Origin: an uncultured Sphingobacteriaceae bacterium
Lineage (GTDB): Bacteria; Bacteroidota; Bacteroidia; Sphingobacteriales; Sphingobacteriaceae
Direction: 5' to 3'
Assembly: GCA_946887045.1 (NCBI GenBank)
Contig: CAMPKC010000001.1
Coordinates: 62,001-126,000, forward strand
Length of the DNA stretch: 64,000 bases
Shown: positions 9,154-18,087 of the stretch, piece after piece
Layout: each line of letters begins with the position of its first letter
Position numbering within the stretch: the first letter of the stretch is position 1
Program-made: the position numbers and the translations under genes
Notes under the pieces: generated by a model
What the model was told of the DNA's origin: nothing
Databases searched by the model: none
What the model saw: only the letters and a program-made list of their open reading frames with translations

Positions 9154-10296
9154 TTAATCTTGAGTTATCTCTCCTTCTACGGGGGCTGTGTAACCTTTCA
9201 TTTTGGGCCAAATGCCCTTTTTTATTTTTTTCATTTTCAATTGCGATGGATCAATCACCGCATGTTTAATACGTTCTCTTCTCCATGTATAAACCGCGTG
9301 TAATAATCCATCTTGAGTTTGAATAATGGATGGGTATGAATACTGACTTATCGGCGAATCTTCCAAAATTGCTGCCGCATACCATTTTTTTCCGTCTCTG
9401 GAAATGGATAAATTAAGTGGTGTACGCGGACCTTTAGCTAAATCACCTGGAGGTAACACATGATTATAAACTAATGCAAAGCGACCGTTTTGAAGGGTTA
9501 CTGCATCAGTACCAGAGTTATTATTCGGTAAAGTAGTTTTAGAAAGGGGCTCCCAGGTTTCGCCGTTATCGTACGACCATGATTGCAAAACAGCTCTGTT
9601 ACGGCTGCGGGCCAGGATCTGAAGTTTTCCATCGCCATGATCAAGTATACTTGGCTGAATTGCGTTTATACCCGAATCCGCTTTAATGGGTCCAATTTTA
9701 CGCCAGGTTTTACCAAAATCAGGTGTAACCTCAAAATGGATTTGCCAGCTGTTGCCGCCTTTGTTTCCTTCTGTGCTGGTTGGACAGAACAAATTTCCGT
9801 TACTTAATAGAACCGGCTTATTTTTTACAGGACCTAAATATCCTTCGGGTAATGCACGTGCATCAGACCAGGTTATACCGTTATCTTTTGAGGTTCTTAA
9901 CCAGCCATGCCATGTACCCGGACTAGCACCAATTTTATAGAACAACATTAGTTCTCCGTTTGGGATTTGATATAAAACCGGGTTCCATGTAGGATATCTT
10001 TTATCGGGCATTACACCATCTGCTACGTTCTGAGGAGCCGTCCATTTTCCATTTTCATGTCGACTTACGTAAATACACACATCAGGATTACGTTCTTTAG
10101 TGCCGCCAAAAAATGCTGTCACCAATCCTTTGGGAGTTTCTACAATAGTTGCAGAATGAGACTGAGGAAATGGTGCTGTTTCGTAAACAAACTCATCAAC
10201 CAAGATACCTTTTTTCCAGGGTTGGGTTTGAGCAATTGATCCGGTCGAAATGATCAACAGGAGAGTAATTAATTTTATGTTTTTGTAATGTTTCAT
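9154..10296 (-). CDS. Secreted sialidase-superfamily (BNR/Asp-box) exo-glycosidase
   Basis: The ATG at 10296 is chosen over 10314 because it opens a clean signal peptide (MKHYKNIKLITLLLIISTG, then SIAQ). The mature protein of about 360 residues is a six-bladed propeller with Asp-box repeats: SKDNGITW, TPDFGKTW, SYDNGETW and SRDGKKW, plus RIP-like and SYPSI motifs typical of the BNR sialidase fold. Enzymes of this superfamily cleave sialic acids and, in pectin loci, possibly other 2-keto-3-deoxy sugars such as Kdo or Dha. It is co-transcribed with aldolase, dehydrogenase and kinase genes, which suits release of an acid sugar that is then imported and degraded. Specificity cannot be read from sequence alone. 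Confidence 0.8.
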   Translation of the reverse strand: MKHYKNIKLITLLLIISTGSIAQTQPWKKGILVDEFVYETAPFPQSHSATIVETPKGLVTAFFGGTKERNPDVCIYVSRHENGKWTAPQNVADGVMPDKRYPTWNPVLYQIPNGELMLFYKIGASPGTWHGWLRTSKDNGITWSDARALPEGYLGPVKNKPVLLSNGNLFCPTSTEGNKGGNSWQIHFEVTPDFGKTWRKIGPIKADSGINAIQPSILDHGDGKLQILARSRNRAVLQSWSYDNGETWEPLSKTTLPNNNSGTDAVTLQNGRFALVYNHVLPPGDLAKGPRTPLNLSISRDGKKWYAAAILEDSPISQYSYPSIIQTQDGLLHAVYTWRRERIKHAVIDPSQLKMKKIKKGIWPKMKGYTAPVEGEITQD

Positions 10297-10328
10297 TTTT
10301 TCTTCAAATGCCATAAGGCGCTTTAATT

Positions 10329-10342
10329 CCTCTCGTGAGAGG
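10329..10342. repeat. Intergenic inverted repeat (CCTCTC-GT-GAGAGG) inside the long operon
   Basis: The 77-92-bp space between the DUF3826 gene and the sialidase-like gene holds a perfect 6-bp-arm palindrome followed by G-rich sequence. Similar CCCTCTCGAGAGGG-type hairpins occur at 61447-61460 and 61568-61584, suggesting a repeated extragenic palindrome. It could stabilise or attenuate the mRNA. No T-run follows on the transcribed strand, so it is not a canonical terminator. Confidence 0.5.
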
Positions 10343-10387
10343 GGGAAGGGTATGTAACCTTTATTCTCAGGCGTTAATCACCGGCGC

Positions 10388-11110
10388 TTAATTTTTCTTA
10401 GCCGCGGCAGCATCAGCTGCTTTCTTCGCTTTTATCATATTTGTATAATCCTTATACATTTGTTTCCAGCTGCGACCATTGGAATTCAAATACTGTTCTG
10501 ATCTCGTTTTATAGATCTCAAAAATTGCCGATATCTGGTTCATATTTTTATAATCTACTGCCTGCTCACGGGCCTGCTTTAAATTTTTCAAGATTTCAGC
10601 CTCCTCGGCCGCTGTCAAATTCGGAACGATGGATTTATATCCATTCATCGTGAACGCTACTTTTCCAATGGTGTATTTATCAAGAATTGCCTCTACCTGC
10701 TCTTCCGTCAAGTCTTTTCTTAAACCACTCATCAAGTTTTCATGAACGGTTTTAGGCATCGCCGAATTGGCAATAATCTGTCTGTCTAATTCAGAAAGCT
10801 TATTTCCTGTTACCGGATTAATACCGGCAGGGACTGTAGTAAATGGATGCTCATTGTGCCAGTCGCGGATGATTCTCAAATGCGTTGTTATAACCTCCTT
10901 CACACGATTTGCCTTCTCTGCATCATTCAAGTTAAGCGATGCAACCCATTCTGCGGCTTTCTTATCCTGATCAGCATCTGATTTTGCCTTCGTTTCTGCA
11001 GACATGACTTCTTTTTTAGCATCCGGTTTAACCTGGCTGCTAGCAGAAAAGGAAAGCACTGTGGCACCGAAAAGAGCAGCGCTAAAAACTTGTGTTTTTA
11101 AATTTTTCAT
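10388..11110 (-). CDS. DUF3826 family secreted protein (copy 1, single domain)
   Basis: A 240-residue protein starting at the ATG at 11110 with a signal peptide (MKNLKTQVFSAALFGATVLS, mature after about residue 26). It belongs to DUF3826: EWVASLNLNDAEKANRVKEV, IIRDWHNEHPFTTVPAGINP, LRKDLTEEQVEAILDKYTIG, and the C-terminal ILKNLKQAREQAVDYKNM. It is mostly alpha-helical, rich in Lys and Ala, and ends in a low-complexity KAADAAAAKKN tail. Function is unknown; in Bacteroidota these proteins accompany SusCD and pectate lyases. Compared with the other two DUF3826 proteins here it lacks the KHxWFGKYKG motif, so it is a diverged subtype. It lies 10 bp after GH78 in the operon. Confidence 0.82.
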   Translation of the reverse strand: MKNLKTQVFSAALFGATVLSFSASSQVKPDAKKEVMSAETKAKSDADQDKKAAEWVASLNLNDAEKANRVKEVITTHLRIIRDWHNEHPFTTVPAGINPVTGNKLSELDRQIIANSAMPKTVHENLMSGLRKDLTEEQVEAILDKYTIGKVAFTMNGYKSIVPNLTAAEEAEILKNLKQAREQAVDYKNMNQISAIFEIYKTRSEQYLNSNGRSWKQMYKDYTNMIKAKKAADAAAAKKN

Positions 11111-11120
11111 AATGTATCTA

Positions 11121-13877
11121 TTAAATGCTTGAACTAAATGTGTACGTGCCCGAACCAACCTCGAAAAGTGCTCTATTGCCTTCCATTTTTATAAATTTTA
11201 CGCCTCTTAAAGAGGAAGCCTTTGTATTCCCTTCTTTAACCTTATCGGCAGAATTTGCTGGCACATAAACCATTGCTTTTGTATTGGCTGGTATTGTTAT
11301 ATTCCAGTTAAATGATTTGCCATCTCGTTTCCAATCACTTCCTATGACACCATAAGGCGATTTGTATGTACCTTTTGCATAATTTAATCCGTCGATCAGC
11401 TCAGGCTTCATAATAATTCTCTTAAACCCCGGATTTTCATAATCGGATTGTATCCCCAGTAAATTCTCATAATACCAGATCATTAAATCGCCAAGCATCA
11501 TCACGTGATTTTGAGAATTCATTTTCGGATCAGCAGTGTTTCCATTCCAAAGTTCCCAAATGGCTGTAGCGCCATTTTCGATCATGTACCCCCACGAAGG
11601 GTATGTTTTCTTGGAAGCAATTTTATAAGCTAAATCGGATCTTCCTATATCCGAAAGTGTACGCATAAGCCACTGAGTTCCGATCAATCCTGTGCTTAAA
11701 TGTCCCTTGTTTTCAACTTCAATAATATTCACTATCCTACGATGCACTTTATTGACGTTCCCTGGGTCAACTAATTTAAAATGAACTGCTAACAGATTAT
11801 CTGTAAGAGTATTCTCACCGTAAAAGCCTTTTTGATTGTAGAATTTCTTATTAAAAGCAGTCTTTGCCGAAGTCGCTAGCTCAGAAAATGCTGAAATATC
11901 TGCATCGTTACCGGTGAGCTTCGCAAAACGACTCATCATATTTAAATAGTGATAGTAATATGCGGATGCGATTAAAGCGCTTGGGTGCTTTTGATCAGCA
12001 TTTACACCGCGACCCGCTTCAGCAGTTGCAGGCGGAGCACACCAGTCTCCATAGCTATCCTTAGTAATAATGCCCTCATCATTTTTATAACGCGATTGCA
12101 TATACAGCAACCATTTTTTCATTGCCGGATAATTTGTTTTAAGAACCGTCACATCTCCGGTTTGGCGATAAAGCATATCGGAAACCAAAAGCAGTGTTCC
12201 CGGCCAGGTCATGTTATCACTGTAATAGCGCCAAAAGGCTGGCGCCACATCAGGAATAGCTCCATCTGGTTTCTGAGAATACCTGATATCCTCCAGCCAT
12301 TTATTGTACAAAGCAGTATTATCAAACAGGAAACTTTCCCCATAAGCGCCAGTCGACCTGTCGCCTAACCAGGGTTGACGCTCATTACGTTGAGGACAAT
12401 CCACCGGCATTCCTTTGTAATTCGAGGCAATTCCCCACCATGAATTTCTATGAATCTGATTTAACAAAGCATTGGAGGTTTCGAAAGAACCAACGGTTTG
12501 CATATCGTCATAAATCAACCGTGCTGTAAAATCATTTTTGGTCGGTGTACCCGGATATCCGCTTACTTCGACATAGCGAAAACCATGATAAACAAAACGA
12601 GGTTCCCACTCCTCGACGCCTTCTCCTTTGAGAATATAGGTGTCGGTGGTTTTGGCATCACGCAGGTTAGCGATAAATAAGTCGCCGTTTGCCTGTAAAG
12701 ATTCTGCAAATTTGAGAGTCAGTTTTCGGCCTTTTTCACCCTTCACACGTAGTTTTACCCATCCGGCCATATTCTGGCCAAAATCGATGATGTAATCCCC
12801 ATTGCTTCGTTTCGTAATGGACACAGGTTTGATATCCTGCATCACTTTCATAAACTGGTTCATTTGTGCCTCGTAAACTCCGCCCGGCTCCTGCACATAT
12901 TCAGATTTCAACCAATTTTGCTCATTAAATCCAGGTTGGTTCCAACCCGACATTTCTTTACGGGCGTCATATTCTTCGCCATCATATTCGTTGTTTGCCA
13001 GTATCGGCCCGTCGGCTGTACCCTTCCAGCTCTCATCAGTTTTGATGGTTTCTTTCGTTCCGTCAGCATAAACAATATTCACTTGCATCAACAGTTTCGG
13101 GAAACCGAATGTCTTCTGTTTATAGGCTTTAGTTTGGCGCATTTCAAAAAAACGACCGTTACCCAGAATTACTCCGATGGCATGCTTCCCGGCTTTTAAA
13201 TGATCGGTAACATCGAAGGTATTGTACTTAACATTTTGAGTATAATCTGTCGGTGCAGGTGCTAAAACCTGGTCGCCGATCTTCTTTCCGTCGATGTACA
13301 GCTCATATAAACCTAAACCGATGATAGAGGCTGTTGCCGATTTAACCTGTTTTGTTGTCGAAAATTCTTTTCTGAAGTACCTCGCTGATAGTTTCGGCAG
13401 GTCTGGGTTATCCCATGGAAAATAACGATCAAAGCCTATCCAGCGACCTTCCCAGTCTTTGTATTGCTTTAAGCCCATGCTCCAGAATGCAGGTGCACTC
13501 CAATCCGAAAAGCCGTTATTTGTCCATACTTTAACTTTCCAAAAAGCCTTGTCTCTGCTTTTTAAGGGTTTACCCGCGTATCTGACATGAACAGACTCGT
13601 TCGAATTTACTCTGCCGGAATTCCATAAATCACCCTCATTGGCGTTAAGCTTTTCCTGGCTTGAAGCAACAAGAATTTGATAAGCGGTTTGCTCTGTTCC
13701 ACGGGCCGGAACTGGAATTTCCCAGCTTAAACGAGGTGATACCACATCAATCCCGACAGGGTTATGCAATAACTCTGCACGCAAATTTTCAAGTTTAACA
13801 AGAGGCAATTCCTCTCGCTTGAAGGATGCGAACAGCGCAATGCTTAGCAGAACAAAAAAATATCGTAATATCTTCAT
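11121..13877 (-). CDS. GH78 alpha-L-rhamnosidase
   Basis: A 918-residue secreted enzyme; the ATG at 13877 opens the signal peptide MKILRYFFVLLSIALFASF and lies 1 bp after the upstream stop. Domain order matches GH78: an N-terminal fibronectin-like domain (NLRAELLHNPVGIDVVSPRL), two beta-sandwich modules (RWIGFDRY, IDFGQNMAGW about 364), then the (alpha/alpha)6 catalytic domain beginning near CPQRNERQPWLGD (494-506), where the Glu is in the conserved CPxRxER position. A C-terminal sandwich follows (NPGFKRIIMKPE). It should release terminal alpha-L-rhamnose from rhamnogalacturonan side chains or backbone ends. Length and order are normal for the family. Confidence 0.93.
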   Translation of the reverse strand: MKILRYFFVLLSIALFASFKREELPLVKLENLRAELLHNPVGIDVVSPRLSWEIPVPARGTEQTAYQILVASSQEKLNANEGDLWNSGRVNSNESVHVRYAGKPLKSRDKAFWKVKVWTNNGFSDWSAPAFWSMGLKQYKDWEGRWIGFDRYFPWDNPDLPKLSARYFRKEFSTTKQVKSATASIIGLGLYELYIDGKKIGDQVLAPAPTDYTQNVKYNTFDVTDHLKAGKHAIGVILGNGRFFEMRQTKAYKQKTFGFPKLLMQVNIVYADGTKETIKTDESWKGTADGPILANNEYDGEEYDARKEMSGWNQPGFNEQNWLKSEYVQEPGGVYEAQMNQFMKVMQDIKPVSITKRSNGDYIIDFGQNMAGWVKLRVKGEKGRKLTLKFAESLQANGDLFIANLRDAKTTDTYILKGEGVEEWEPRFVYHGFRYVEVSGYPGTPTKNDFTARLIYDDMQTVGSFETSNALLNQIHRNSWWGIASNYKGMPVDCPQRNERQPWLGDRSTGAYGESFLFDNTALYNKWLEDIRYSQKPDGAIPDVAPAFWRYYSDNMTWPGTLLLVSDMLYRQTGDVTVLKTNYPAMKKWLLYMQSRYKNDEGIITKDSYGDWCAPPATAEAGRGVNADQKHPSALIASAYYYHYLNMMSRFAKLTGNDADISAFSELATSAKTAFNKKFYNQKGFYGENTLTDNLLAVHFKLVDPGNVNKVHRRIVNIIEVENKGHLSTGLIGTQWLMRTLSDIGRSDLAYKIASKKTYPSWGYMIENGATAIWELWNGNTADPKMNSQNHVMMLGDLMIWYYENLLGIQSDYENPGFKRIIMKPELIDGLNYAKGTYKSPYGVIGSDWKRDGKSFNWNITIPANTKAMVYVPANSADKVKEGNTKASSLRGVKFIKMEGNRALFEVGSGTYTFSSSI

Positions 13878-13878
13878 C

Positions 13879-16644
13879 TTATCTCCCTGAGAAATCAAAA
13901 TATAATGTCAGGTCCAGAGCCCTTGCTGGTTCCTTTTCGTAATCGTAAAAAACATTTTTTCCGGCCATCGGACCACTTCTGTCTGCACGTTGGGTTTTCG
14001 TACCTATCCCCGGAATGCCCTGCATAAATGAAATATCGCCGGAAGGAAATATCGGTTCGTAATTGTGCCACTGGTCAGTTTTCCAAGCAGGAGTAAACAA
14101 GCGCAAAAACACATCTTCATTTTCAGTCACTACAGTAAATGGCTGTTCGGCAGTAATAAATTTACTCCAGTACATATTTGAATGATATCCTTTAAATTCA
14201 GGATAGACCCATTGTTCACCAGTTTCGGTTGTGTTATAATCTTTGTTCCAAACACCGAATTGATTGCCTTTTACACGATTTCTCCAAACCCGGTATGGCC
14301 CATCTCCCAAGTATTGAACTCCCTTGATCTTACTTTCTGGAAAAGAGAAATTGACTCCGATGAAGTTTGTGAGGTATTCTGCCGGGAAATATTTTACATT
14401 CAACTTAACCCAGCCTGATGGATAAATTGTCCATTGAAGCGTATTGTATGCAGCCTTTCTATCAAAGGTGGATTCAATAATTATATTCTTTCCATCCATT
14501 CTGTGTTTTATATTTTGGAAATTCGTTGCTCCTTCCTGAACAATCGGTCCGTTTGTAAAAGGAATCGAGCCTTTTGCATTTTTAACACTTCTTAAAATTC
14601 CGGTCTTTTTGCTGAAGCTGAGGCTTATTCCGTTTGCCGAAACGTTGTAGAGGGTGTCGGTTTCTGATAGACTTACCGTTCCATTTCCTTCAGTAATCAC
14701 TAACCTGTTTGCTTCTGTTTTTGGAAGAGTTATGGGGAAACTCCAGGTAAACAATTCGCGGTTATGAGGATCGGTAGCGCTGATATATAATACATCAAAA
14801 TTTCTCCAGTCTGCCGGCAGAGAAACATTCAGGACCCCTTTTTCAAATGGTTTGACATTCGGAGAAGAAGGACTTCCTGTTTTAGCGCTTTGGCTCTTTA
14901 AATTCAAAAGCTTCCAGCTGAATTTACACTGGTTCAGATTTGTAAAGTAATACCTGTTCTCGATATTAAAAGCTCCGTTAAACCCGGATGTCATTTCGCG
15001 TGGCTCAAAATAAACCGGACTCCAAACCTCTTTAATCGTATAAAAGCTGGCTTCTTTTTCGTGATATGGACCAACAATTCCATCCGCACCACGATTTTTG
15101 TCAGTATCTATAACTCCATTTTTATCGGTACGAACAACCCCCTGATCAGCGAAATCCCACAGAAAACCGCCTGCTGAAAGCGGGTTGATCAGCATATCGT
15201 TCCAGTAATCGTCTAAACTGGCACCATGACCGCCATCGTACATTCCGTGTAGAAACTCAGTTGGCATAACAATGCTGTGCCCATGACGATAATTGCTTAT
15301 CCCATAATTATATTCGCGATAATGCTGGGTATCAAAACCATTGAAATCCTCCCAGGGATGAATCACTGGTCGCTTTTGAATATCTTCCTGTGCAAATAAT
15401 GCGTCCAGATCTCTATTGTGTCCACCTTCATTTCCATTTGCCCAGAAAACGATTGATGGATGATTGACATCATGCGAAAGCATTTCTTTTACAAGCTTTG
15501 TACCTGTAGGGGTATCGTAATTGCCGTGCCAGCCTGCCAGCTCGTCCATTACAAATAAGCCCAGCGAATCGCATACATCTAAAAAATGTCCGTCTGGCGG
15601 ATAATGAGCCATACGAACTGCGTTCATATTCATATCCTTCATCAGGTTCACATCATCAATGCTAACTTTTTTGCTGGTAGTTCTGCCCGATGTCGGGTAA
15701 AATGAATGACGATTTACACCTTTAAATTTAACCTTAACCCCATTTACATACACTCCGTCGCGTTCTTTAACTTCTATAGTGCGGAAACCGATTTTTTGAT
15801 TGATAGAGTGAACAGCTTTTCCTTTTTTATAAAGAGTAAAAACAGCTTTGTATAAATTAGGAAACTCGGAAGACCATAGCTTAGGCGAATTGAACTTCCC
15901 AGAGACGAGGACATTTGACGAATTATTTAAAACCTGAGTAAGTTTTTTACCGAATTTCTTTCCGTCAACAGAGTACAATTGAACTGAAACTTTATCTGCA
16001 TTTGCAGAATGAAAAACTTGCGCTGTAAACTGTCCGTTAGCTTTTGCATCAATAGCAACCCGTTCAATGTGAGACCCCGGCAACGACTCCAGATAAACTG
16101 GTCTGAATATCCCTCCGAAAATCCAGAAATCAGCTTTCCTTTCTGCTTCATTTACTGATGGGTTAGCAGAATGATTTGCTACGGTAGCTTCCAGTAAATT
16201 TGAAGCACCATAATTTAACAGCTGACTGATATCGTATTTAAACGCATAAAAAGCTCCCTGATGAATTTCTCCCGCCGGTTTACCATTTATCTTTACTTCG
16301 GTATCCGTCATCGAACCTTCGAAAACGATGTTTATTTTTCTTCCTTTCCAGGATGAAGGAACATTGAAGGAATATTTGTAAAAACCTTTCTCTTTCCCGC
16401 GTACACTATCTTTGGCGAAGCCATAATCGTATTTACCAAAGCCCTGTAATTCCCAATTAGAAGGCACAGCAATTTTCGACCATTTACCAGAATTCATACC
16501 GGCAGAAACCATAAAATCCCATTGAACAGTATTATCATTTCCGGTGCCGGACAGATATAGTTTCTCCGTTTCCTGAGCCATGATGAAGGCAAAAGGTAAA
16601 AGGCAAAAGGTAAAAATTACTATATGTCGTAAAACTTTGTTCAT
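13879..16644 (-). CDS. GH2 beta-galactosidase-like enzyme
   Basis: A 921-residue protein with signal peptide (MNKVLRHIVIFTFCLLPFAF, cleavage near AQE). GH2 order is complete: N-terminal jelly roll (EGSMTDTEVKINGKPAGE), immunoglobulin-like domain, TIM barrel with HYPPDGHFLDVCDSLGLFV, acid/base Glu406 in WANGNEGG and nucleophile Glu463 in MPTEF. A large C-terminal beta-galactosidase small-chain-like domain follows (SLSFSKKTGILRSV). It most likely removes beta-linked galactose, or another beta-linked sugar, from pectic side chains. Its stop overlaps nothing; its start overlaps the esterase stop by 1 bp, so expression is coupled. Confidence 0.9.
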   Translation of the reverse strand: MNKVLRHIVIFTFCLLPFAFIMAQETEKLYLSGTGNDNTVQWDFMVSAGMNSGKWSKIAVPSNWELQGFGKYDYGFAKDSVRGKEKGFYKYSFNVPSSWKGRKINIVFEGSMTDTEVKINGKPAGEIHQGAFYAFKYDISQLLNYGASNLLEATVANHSANPSVNEAERKADFWIFGGIFRPVYLESLPGSHIERVAIDAKANGQFTAQVFHSANADKVSVQLYSVDGKKFGKKLTQVLNNSSNVLVSGKFNSPKLWSSEFPNLYKAVFTLYKKGKAVHSINQKIGFRTIEVKERDGVYVNGVKVKFKGVNRHSFYPTSGRTTSKKVSIDDVNLMKDMNMNAVRMAHYPPDGHFLDVCDSLGLFVMDELAGWHGNYDTPTGTKLVKEMLSHDVNHPSIVFWANGNEGGHNRDLDALFAQEDIQKRPVIHPWEDFNGFDTQHYREYNYGISNYRHGHSIVMPTEFLHGMYDGGHGASLDDYWNDMLINPLSAGGFLWDFADQGVVRTDKNGVIDTDKNRGADGIVGPYHEKEASFYTIKEVWSPVYFEPREMTSGFNGAFNIENRYYFTNLNQCKFSWKLLNLKSQSAKTGSPSSPNVKPFEKGVLNVSLPADWRNFDVLYISATDPHNRELFTWSFPITLPKTEANRLVITEGNGTVSLSETDTLYNVSANGISLSFSKKTGILRSVKNAKGSIPFTNGPIVQEGATNFQNIKHRMDGKNIIIESTFDRKAAYNTLQWTIYPSGWVKLNVKYFPAEYLTNFIGVNFSFPESKIKGVQYLGDGPYRVWRNRVKGNQFGVWNKDYNTTETGEQWVYPEFKGYHSNMYWSKFITAEQPFTVVTENEDVFLRLFTPAWKTDQWHNYEPIFPSGDISFMQGIPGIGTKTQRADRSGPMAGKNVFYDYEKEPARALDLTLYFDFSGR

Positions 16645-18086
16645 TAATTAGTTCCTGTGTGTTTGTATTGATTAATTAATGGATTATCAGTTCTGAAAGG
16701 CATTGCGGGCAATCCGTCTCTATTGAAGAAATTTGCTTTGCCGCCTTCGTCCCAGCCAAAGCGAACATTTACAGGTTTTGAAACCGCTGATGAAGAAACA
16801 AATACTTTCTTCCCTTTAATTACAGCTTCTGCCTGAACAAACTCCCCATCGTTGCCGGCTATTTCAAACTGGCTTAATGCTCTTCCATCTTTACTGATTA
16901 AACCTTTTCCGGCATACTGGAAACTCAGTTTAATTCTATTTTTTTTGATCTGCATCTGCTTGTAAAGCGGACCTGCTGGCGTAACATTTACACCGTAATT
17001 TTTGGCTAGCGGCCATTGCGCCAATCTTCTTCCTATTTCCCATTTAAAACCCGGATGTAAATCATCAGGAGTATTCACCAGATCTGTAGTAGTTATTATT
17101 CCGGTGTATGGAATCTCCATCGCCAGTTTTTGCGCCTCCCAAAATTTCGGAAGCGTTTCTTTTGTTAATGGATATTTACCGGCACTTTTTGAATAGTAGA
17201 ACGGAGCAATCTGAGTGTAATAAAATGGAAGCGTTTTATCGTTCCACAGTTTCCGCCAACTATTAATTAAGGCTTCCATTTTGTATGTATACTCAATGGT
17301 TTCATTCTGAAAACAGTTGGTTTCTCCCTGGTACCATAAAAACCCTTTTAAAGCAAAGGGCGCCAAAGGAAAAATCATTGGCTCATAAAATTTCCCCGGA
17401 TCACCGCTGACCTTTTTGTCTTTAAAAAACTCAGACGTAAATCCACTCACAGGAATCCAGGGTTCTATAGCACTGCCAGGAATCGCTGAAGAAATCATCC
17501 CGATAGGGACATCCAGTTTCTGATTCAATTCTTTTGCGAAGAAATAACCGGCAGCTGAGAAAGAACGTAAAGCTGAGTCGCGGGCAACACTCCAGCCGGT
17601 ATGAGCTGGATTAGGTTTTGCCAATTCTTTTCTGTTTACCAGGAAAAGACGAATTTCGGGATTGTTAGCATATTCCAGTTCATCAACAGGATTTTGCCCT
17701 TTTATCTCAGACTTTGTAATCTTGCTATTCTTGCGCATGGTATATTCCATGTTCGATTGCCCGGAGCAAAGCCAGACTTCGCCAACAAGGATATTATCAA
17801 GTTGAATTTTGTTAGAACCAGTGATTGTTAAAGAAGCCGGTTTATTGGATGCTTTTAAAGGAGCTAAAAACACCATCCATTTTCCGCTTTCGTCGGCTGT
17901 GGTTTTTTTCTGCTGACCCGCAAACTGAACAGTAATCTGCTCTCCGGCGGCAGCCGTTCCCCAGATAGGCAGAGGCTTTTCACGTTGCAATACCATTCCA
18001 TGTGCCAAAATACGAGGCAGCACAATTTCTGCCTCGGTATTCGAAGCAAACAGGAATAAAATAATGCAGGCCGTTAAATTCCTCAT
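16644..18086 (-). CDS. Sialate O-acetylesterase-family (SGNH) carbohydrate esterase
   Basis: A 480-residue secreted protein with signal peptide MRNLTACIILFLFASNTEA. It has the DUF303/SASA layout: an N-terminal beta domain (LAHGMVLQREKPLPIWGTA), block I nucleophile Ser111 in CSGQSNMEY, GFLWYQGETN in the middle, and the catalytic Asp-His pair in DDLHPGFKWEIGRRLA near residue 350. Such enzymes remove O-acetyl groups. In a pectin locus the target is more likely acetylated galacturonic acid or a decorated side-chain sugar than sialic acid. It lies directly between a GH2 enzyme and a propeller enzyme with 1-bp spacing or overlap. Confidence 0.88.
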   Translation of the reverse strand: MRNLTACIILFLFASNTEAEIVLPRILAHGMVLQREKPLPIWGTAAAGEQITVQFAGQQKKTTADESGKWMVFLAPLKASNKPASLTITGSNKIQLDNILVGEVWLCSGQSNMEYTMRKNSKITKSEIKGQNPVDELEYANNPEIRLFLVNRKELAKPNPAHTGWSVARDSALRSFSAAGYFFAKELNQKLDVPIGMISSAIPGSAIEPWIPVSGFTSEFFKDKKVSGDPGKFYEPMIFPLAPFALKGFLWYQGETNCFQNETIEYTYKMEALINSWRKLWNDKTLPFYYTQIAPFYYSKSAGKYPLTKETLPKFWEAQKLAMEIPYTGIITTTDLVNTPDDLHPGFKWEIGRRLAQWPLAKNYGVNVTPAGPLYKQMQIKKNRIKLSFQYAGKGLISKDGRALSQFEIAGNDGEFVQAEAVIKGKKVFVSSSAVSKPVNVRFGWDEGGKANFFNRDGLPAMPFRTDNPLINQYKHTGTN

Positions 18087-18087
18087 T

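Noticed and set aside
9154..10296. True sialic acid catabolism locus
   Set aside because: There is a sialidase-like gene, a sialate esterase-like gene and a NanA-family aldolase, but no epimerase or kinase for N-acetylmannosamine; pectin enzymes dominate.
11985..12368. A 127-codon plus-strand open frame
   Set aside because: Antisense to the GH78 catalytic region. Its composition follows the opposite-strand codons and it has no domain.
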